This document shows, piece by piece, positions 54,138 through 64,000 of a stretch of DNA of 64,000 nucleotides. Source of the DNA: Cacajao melanocephalus (lineage: Eukaryota; Chordata; Mammalia; Primates; Pitheciidae). Each line of letters opens with the position of its first letter. Positions within the stretch are counted from its first letter, which is position 1. Below the pieces are notes generated by a model. It saw nothing but the letters and a program-made list of their open reading frames with translations, had not been told where the DNA came from and did not search any database. Both the position numbers and the translations under genes were made by a program. Location: the NCBI GenBank assembly GCA_963573385.1, contig CAUYLG010076897.1, positions 124,001 to 188,000 of the forward strand. Reading direction: 5' to 3'.

Positions 54138-55653
54138 CACTTGATTTCTCCATATTTTGAGTAAATTCTAGTTGTCCAGTAGGGCAGCCTTGAATAGCAG
54201 TATCAAAACTCTGTAAAAGGGTTAATCTGTGTTCCCAAACTCTAACTTTTAATGCTAGAATCTCTGAAGTACTTGTTTGCTGCTGAGAGGCATTGGCTGA
54301 CTTTGGTTCGGCTCTCACGTCGGTTTAAAGAAAGAGATTAGTGTTGGGAATAATATCGCTCCAAAGAACAGAATGAAGGGAAATCAATGAGTTGGCTCCA
54401 TCGGTGATTGCTATAATTTTCTGATTAAGGTCTAAGCTAGGAGAAAACCTTCCTGATTAGCTGTTTTCCCTGGGAAGATAACCGAATACAAGTCATTTCA
54501 TTTTTTGCTCCACATGAACTATCTTACCTGTCTTATTGTTGAGATACGAGTATTGGAGTTAAAATAAACTTAATTTTAATGTATTTATTATTTGTTCAGA
54601 TTTTTATTCAAAATTTTAAAAGAATTATATGCACCAATATTTATTTCTCTACTATGTTAGAAAAAAAAAGATTCAAAAACTTTGATCGAATTTTAAGATT
54701 TAGCCACTAGATGGCAGTGGATAACTATCTTTCAGTTTGCTACCCTGCATTCAAGTCCAGCTAATGTTTTCTATTGTCAACTGGCAAACTGAAGAGAGGA
54801 AATATATAAAGGCTATTTACTGGAGATGCTGAACAAGATAGAGATTTTATTAATGGAGTGTTGAGCAGATTTTGTAATTTAACTGCTAGGAAAATTATTT
54901 TATTTATTGTTACATATTTGTACGATTAAGAGGAGAAAATAGGATCAGCATTGAAACGTACAAAAACATGGTCAGGCTAAATGCAATCAGCATTGACTGG
55001 AAACGCTTATCTTGACCAAATGCTACGATGAGAAGAATGACTATAGCCTAATACATCTGCTGAGCTGCTTTGAAACATTGTTTTTGATCACATGTAAGAA
55101 ACCCTTTGCATTTTCATGACACCTGCAACCAAGAACACTACCACTAGGGCTTGTAACTGTCAAGAGAGATCCTTTCTGCTGGAGTCTTACCTTAAACTGA
55201 AGAAAAAGGGATCACTAGAAGAAAATGTGCTTGGAGACTTAGGATTTAAACTTTATCACTGGTTGTCTCTTTGTATTATATTTAACGTTAGATTTTCCCA
55301 ACTTATACAGAACATTCAGTGTGTGGTCTGCGATGGTCTTTTGGGGATGGAGTGACTGCAAGGTAGACCTCTGGTTAGGAGTCATGTGATCCCTGGGTAA
55401 TATTATGTCGCTGTTTTTTTAAAAAATTATTTGCAGAGGCAGAAGTCTGAGCCTAAAATTCTTAGGATTTTTAATAAATGGAGAAGATCTGGGGAATAAC
55501 AATAATGAAGCAATCCAAAGAACAATGGAAGCATTTCTCCCTAAAAACCTAGAGGAGGAGGTATGAAAAAACCAGAAATGTTGACAAAAACCAGGCAGTA
55601 AGAAAAAAACCAGGAAGTGTGAAAAAAAACAGTATAACCAAAGTATACATAGG
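54138..55653. other. intergenic sequence, nothing recognised
   Basis: AT-rich; small frames only. A 79-codon plus frame at 55.1 kb has no support. Confidence 0.6.
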
Positions 55654-55654
55654 T

Positions 55655-55967
<313 letters not shown>

Positions 55968-58174
55968 CTTTAAGCAACAAGGGAAGAAATTATTAATGTT
56001 TAGTAGAGTGCCACCTCAAAAGGAAAGGGGCAAAATACTTGGGTAACAGCATGTGACTTGTAGGAGCATCAGTGTTCTTGGAGATAGGCTAAGGAAGATC
56101 ACCATTAACAGCCAAAGTGAGTGTCATAGTCCTAGTCACAGCAACCTCCACCCCATTCACCTTCTACAGGAGTAGATAGGAGTAGAAGGCAGGAATCCAT
56201 GCTCAGACTATCTAAGGAGCTAAACCTTCAAAGTGTGTTGAGAGACTAAAATCCCCCAGCCTATACACTCACCTTATTCTTATTTATGAATAAGCATCCC
56301 TTAGCCTTCTTTTCCTGCAGCGTGTTGCACTCATGTCCCTCCATGACATAATAAGGAGGAAAATAAATGAATACATATTGGATGCTATTTTCCAGATGCC
56401 AAGTCTCTCTCCAGGTAGTAATTACGAAGGAGTTTTATAGAACATTTAGCAATAGCACACTGGGAGTCTGAAAGAGTTAATTTCACTCTTTATACAATTA
56501 CTACCAAAGGATTGCTTCTGGGAGGCAATCTATTTAATTCTGTTCATAAAAGATATAAAGCTGGGGACTAAAGTGGGACAGGAGTAGATGTGCATCACTA
56601 ATATCTTTAAAAACAGACAAGAATGGGATTCAAAAGACCTCAACAAATTTAAAAGAAGACCTTTTAAAAATACTGATATATGCCAGATGGCACACACAGG
56701 AATCGATATTCTGAGTCCTTTAGGGACCAGGTTTAATTCTTTTGGGTCTCATGTAGCATCTGATGCAGAGCTCTGCACTTAGTGGGCACCTAGTTAATAT
56801 TTATTAAAATTAGATTGAATGTGGAACAAGCACACACACACACACACACGCTGGTAATCAGAAGTACCCAAGTTGAAAAAGTCACTAATGCTACAAGCAT
56901 TATATCAAAGGTATCATTTCACTCATTCGCTTAATACACGTTTTGTGATAAGATAAATAACATCCTGCCTCTGCCTTAAAGGAGTTCACGGTGATTCCTC
57001 TGAAGCACTTCCTTGCACAGAGCAAAATGACCCAGAAGTTCTCCAAAGCAGGGTGGGGTAGGCTTGAAGGACTTCCTATGTAATAGAGCAGCCTCCCTGC
57101 ACTGATTATGAAGCTCTGTTTCTCAGCCTTAACCCTCTCTTTCACACTCTATTTTGTAACGCTGGCACTGGGTCTCTGTAGACGGCATTTCTCCTATGCG
57201 GCTGGCTCCCTAATAAACTCTGCCAATAGGGATGCTAGAAGCAGACTGGAAGGCAGGCGAGCTGCTGAGCGGATTTTATTCTTTTCTGTTGGCTTGCTGG
57301 TCCTGTTGGTGTCAGGACGGCTCAGCAGGTGGTTACGGTGAATGGATTCGTTCCAAACCCTCCGAAGCAGCCTTAGCTGCTTCCTCAGAGATACCATCCC
57401 CAGTTTGTTAGCCACCCAGCTGCTCCTGGACTTTCAATCTTAGTTCCATAGCCACAAAGAATGGTAGACAGGGCCATCTCCACCTCTTCAGCGGTCTGAA
57501 TCCCAGCGCCACCAGCATCTTTACTCAGTTTCTAGGTCCTAAAAACTTTATTCTGTTCCCTTTGTACCCCCAGCCCTGGGAGGGAGTAGCAGCAACTTTC
57601 TGAAGCTACTATCTCTGTATCCTCTTTTCACTTTTGTAGTCTTTGTGTTCCTCTTCTACCTTGTTTACTCATTTCCTCTCCAACATTCTACTCTTAAAAT
57701 TGAGGGGTGTTTTCCTAACCAGACCCTGAAGAATACCCTCCCTCATCCCTTTCTCTTTCTCTTGCACTACTTCACATCTTAGCATCTGTGAACACCAAGT
57801 CCATTAGATATCTTCTTATTCATAGTTCCCCACACTCCATTTGAATATAAGCTCCATGAGAAACATAAAATTTGTGTTTTCTTTCCTGCTGAATGCCCAG
57901 ATCTCAGAACAGTTTCCTCTATTTAGTATGTCTTCAATACATTATCTGTCAAAAGAATAAATGAATGAGTGAATGAATGAGTGTAGAATGAATAAACGAA
58001 TGGTTATTTCTACTGGTTATCATTATTTCTACTGCTTTATCCTTCCACTCTCTGCTGTCCGATCCTATGTCTATTCTCGGCACTCTTTTACGCTCTCTAA
58101 ACTGAACTCAGCTTCGATAGCTACCTTCTAGGCTAGTTGGCACAGGATAAGACTATTGAAATTGGATACTTTAG
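55968..58174. other. intergenic region, partly old repeats
   Basis: An (AC)n run lies near 56828-56850. A more GC-rich block at 57100-57640 with opposed 73- and 77-codon frames resembles an old interspersed repeat that I cannot name. From about 57640 an L2 3' end is likely (next entry). Confidence 0.5.
57640..57985 (+). mobile_element. L2 3' UTR (probable), sense
   Basis: TTTGAATATAAGCTCCATGAGAAAC near 57840, CCAGATCTCAGAACAGTTTCC near 57897, then a terminal run of AATGAATGAGTGAATGAATGAG, all typical of L2 ends. Confidence 0.6.
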
Positions 58175-58392
58175 ATTAGTGGTTCTCCACTGTTCTCTCG
58201 GGGGTTATTGGGCAATGTCTGGAGACCACTTCATTGTGACGACTAGGAGGCAAAGGTTCTTCTGGCATCTAATGCATAGAAGCCAGGGATGCTGCAAAAC
58301 ATCCAACCACGTGTGGAACAGCCCCCCCATGACCAAAAATCATCTGGTCTAAAATGTCAACAGTGCCACTATTGCTGTTAAGAAACCCTGAT
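58175..58392 (+). mobile_element. MER20 hAT transposon
   Basis: TAGTGGTTCTCCACTG, TTGGGCAATGTCTGGAGACC, AGCCAGGGATGCTGCAAAAC, AACAGCCCCCCCATGACC and AAATGTCAACAGTGCCAC in order give a near complete MER20, ending at the AGAAACCCTG terminus. Confidence 0.9.
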
Positions 58393-61206
<2,814 letters not shown>

Positions 61207-61716
61207 CATGGTATACGTTTTGAAGTACAAATATGAGTTTGTCACCTGAACCAAAAGAACAAGAACATTCCCAGCACACACACAAAAAACAAACAACTCC
61301 CCTCCCCCAAACAGCACACATGTTATGACTGTATGATAAAATGATGTATTTGGAAGCCCCAGGCATTTTAGGGGGTTTGAACCCCAGCATAAAGCAGAGT
61401 GAGAATGAGGCTAGGGAAGTGGGAAAGACATTGCTGCTTCCTTTTGAAGTACTGATGTATCAACTAAGAAAATCTGAGAGCAGGGGCTTAGCTGTCAAAG
61501 TAAGCGGATTGGCTCAAGAGCTCAAGGAATAGTAGCCGTGAACTGCTGAGCAAGTGAAGGGAGAATGAGGAGTCCCTACAGAGGGAACTAAGAAGCCAGG
61601 GCACTGAAGGGGAATTGGTGACTTTGAAAGTGAGAGGGAGTTGGCCTTGGGATATTAGGACACAAATCATTTGTTCAGCCAACATTTATTAACTGCTCTA
61701 TGCCAGCTCTGGGCTC
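61207..61716. other. intergenic sequence, nothing recognised
   Basis: No gene or clear repeat. Confidence 0.6.
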
Positions 61717-62053
61717 GCTGAGGTTTGAGTGTGGTTTCTCCAAAATGCAGGCATTGCCAGTGTGACAGTACTAAGCAAGGGGGTTTTCAAGGGGTAATCA
61801 GGCCGTGAGGGCTCCTCCCTGTGAATGGAATTAAGTCCCTTATAGAGGAAGCTTCACACAGTTCAATCACTTGCCCTTCTGCCATGTGAACACACAACAT
61901 TCCTCCCCTCCAGAGAAGCTGCCCTCATGAGACAATGAACCTGCCAGTGCCTTGATCTTAAACTTCTCAGCCTCCAGAACAGTCAAAAGTGAATTTCTGT
62001 TCTTTATACATTACCCAGTCATTGGTATTTAATTATAGCAGCACAAACAAAGA
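61717..62053 (+). mobile_element. MaLR-type LTR, sense
   Basis: GAGGGCTCCTCCCTGTGAATGG, CCTTATAGAGGAAGCTTCACAC, CTTGATCTTAAACTTCTCAGCC, and an end near ATTATAGCAGCACAAACAAAG: MLT1/MST-class LTR. Confidence 0.75.
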
Positions 62054-62100
62054 TACGCACATTGTTCAAAATGAAAGATAATTAAAATTGTATGCTTCCT

Positions 62101-62611
62101 TTTATTAGTTTCCTATTTCTACTTTAACAAATTATCACAAACTTAGTGGCTTAAAACAACACACATTCATTATTTTACTGTTCTAGGGGTCAGTTGTGTG
62201 AAATGTTTCTCACTGGGCTGCAATCAAGGCGTCAGCAGGGCTGCATTCCTTTCTGGAAGATCTCAGGAAAAATCCATTTTCTTGCCTTTTGCAGCTGCTA
62301 GAGGTTGCTCACTTTCCTTGGCTTGTGGCTGTCTTGTCATCATCAAAGCCAGTCATGGTCAGAAGAATCTTTCTCATCTCACATCCCTCCACAGGGAAAG
62401 TCCTGCCTCTCTCTCCCACTTTGAAGGATTCCTGTGATTATACTGGGCCCACCTGGATAATCCAGGCTCATCTTTTCATCTCAAGGACAGCTGATTAACA
62501 AACTTAATTCCACCTGAAACCTTAATTCCCCCTTGCCAGGTAGCACGTTCCATGGGTTTCAGGGATTAGAGTGTGGACATATTTGAGAAGGAGGCATTAT
62601 TTGGCCCATCA
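62101..62611 (-). mobile_element. MLT1-class LTR, antisense
   Basis: TATTAGTTTCCTATTTCTACTTTAAC, AACTTAGTGGCTTAAAACAAC, GGCTGCATTCCTTTCTGG, and a CATATTTGAGAAGG...GGCCCATC end. It lies head to head with the sense LTR just upstream but is a different subfamily. Confidence 0.75.
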
Positions 62612-63725
62612 TACTTGTTTTAGAAATGTATATTGCAGTACCCAAAGACCATGGTAGAGTGCACCACTCACAGAAGCCACGTGACACAACAGCATTGCAG
62701 AAAGGAAAATCTTTGTTCCATCCACTTGCTTGTGGCATGAGACAGAATTGGAGACAGAACTCAAAGTAAAATGAGGTGAAATCTGAGCAGTGCGACTTTG
62801 CAAATTTCTTGGAATAAAGAAGGAGGCTTTTTGCTTGATCTAGCTTATATCCTGTTAGAAACAAAATAGCCAGGCAGAACTACAGGAGAAAATGTATCAT
62901 TAAATAGAATAAGACTAAAAGACCAGGAAAGTTTGATCTTTTCCAGGTGGGATAAACAGTTAACTCTCAGTGGACAATGTTTTCCTGTTGCTAGGCTGAC
63001 TAGCGGTGGTGGGTAAGCTGTTTATCTTTAAGAAAACATACCTGTATCTTTTTACTTGACAGCTACAATATAATCTGTCTGGGGGTTGTTCATCATTTAA
63101 GAAAGGGTGAAAAAAGTCCTCTCCCAGAAAGTGTTCAAATCCGTGAGCTGAAATGATGATAACATCATGAGAGGCATCATAATTTATCTGTAGCATGTAA
63201 ATCACTGGGGGCCCCCTCTGAGGATGCTCACTAAAATGATGAATAGCTCTGTGCGCTGTGAGAGCAACCCCGAGGAATTCACCAGCCAGACTTTGACAGG
63301 AGCGCTGCCTCCCAGTCTCTTCCGGATGGGAAGAAGCAATGACTTAACAGTTTTGAAGATTCAGTTTTTTTAACCACTTATTAAAACATTTAGTTTGACT
63401 TTATCCACAAAGGCACAGTTGAACAATGACCCTAAGAAACCCATCAAGATCCAACCTGGTCTGGGTGATGCTGGCCTGCCAGACATTTTTTTTTCCCCAC
63501 TGGATGTATTCAGCTATGATCTTTGCCAGTAAAACTAGTCCTAGAGCCAAACATTACCTGCATTTTCTAACACAAGAGGTCTCTTATGTGTCTACATACC
63601 CTTGCAGCTACCTGCATAATATAGAAGCGAAAATGGTAGAGAAAAGGAAATGTCATTCTGTTGAAGTTGTCTCTATAGTGCCCTGTGGAGGTGTGGATGA
63701 TCGAATTCTTTTTAGTTTTAGCAAT
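62612..63725. other. intergenic sequence, nothing recognised
   Basis: Mixed composition; frames of 101 codons (minus, 62.6-62.9 kb) and 131 codons (plus, 63.4-63.8 kb) show no family motif. The second runs into the LTR that follows. Confidence 0.55.
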
Positions 63726-64000
63726 TGTTATGGGCTGAATGTGTCCACCCCTCCAAATTCATATGTTGAAGCCCTACCTGCCAATGTGAAGGCATTTGGA
63801 GGTGGAGCCTTTGGGAGGTAGTTAGGTTTAGATTGGATTATGACTGTGACACTCATGATGGGATTAGTGCCCTTGAGATAATAAAAAATGCAGAGGTATC
63901 TCCCCCTTCCCTTGTCTCCCTCTCTCCTTCTTTTCTCTCTCTTTCCCACTATCCCTCTCTTCTCATCCTCTCTCCCTGACTCCCTCTCTCTCTCCTCTTT
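63726..64000 (+). mobile_element. MLT1/MST-type LTR, sense, cut by window end
   Basis: TGTTATGGGCTGAATGTGTCC, CAAATTCATATGTTGAAGCCC, GGCATTTGGAGGTGGAGCC, then a pyrimidine-rich tract from about 63900 to the end (TCTCC/CTCT words). The rest lies beyond the window. Confidence 0.85.

Noticed and set aside
63426..63821. 131-codon plus-strand frame
   Set aside because: It runs from intergenic DNA into an LTR with no conserved motif.

Overview
The window is primate nuclear DNA. Alu elements of several ages, L1, L2, MIR, MaLR/ERVL LTRs and Tigger/hAT DNA transposons fill the non-coding space. Two intron-containing vertebrate genes can be read through their splice junctions, and nothing bacterial or viral is free-standing. 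The two genes are the 3' half of KCNIP4 (plus strand) and the whole coding region of PACRGL (minus strand). They are neighbours at human 4p15.31, so the window is oriented opposite to the human reference strand. Several PACRGL residues differ from the human protein as I remember it, so a non-human primate is possible; this rests on memory.

Layout. From 1 to about 25.5 kb lies the KCNIP4 3' half: six coding exons (70, 71, 108, 105, 63 and 48 coding bases) encoding the last 154 residues with EF-hands 2 to 4, then a 1.4 kb 3' UTR with paired AATAAA signals. From about 25.5 to 27 kb is a short tail-to-tail junction holding one Alu. From about 27.2 to 43.2 kb is PACRGL on the minus strand: eight coding exons, 747 coding bases, 248 residues, and a CpG-rich TATA-less promoter near 43.0-43.3 kb. 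That promoter has a near-ideal RFX X-box palindrome, a full CRE and a CCAAT box. From about 43.4 to 64 kb no gene is seen. This intergenic part holds a run of MaLR-type LTRs in both orientations, a decayed ERVL pol fragment followed by a matching LTR, hAT transposons, L2/MIR and Alus.

How the genes work. KCNIP4 encodes a calcium-binding auxiliary subunit of Kv4 potassium channels. PACRGL encodes a PACRG-like helical-repeat protein whose relative PACRG sits inside ciliary doublet microtubules; the X-box in its promoter agrees with a ciliary programme. The two genes share no obvious pathway and are linked only by convergent 3' ends.

I saw no clear new biological system. The best leads are the X-box/CRE promoter, the convergent 3' ends with alternative poly(A) sites, inverted Alus around three symmetric KCNIP4 exons, weakly defined symmetric PACRGL exons, and the ERVL fossil.
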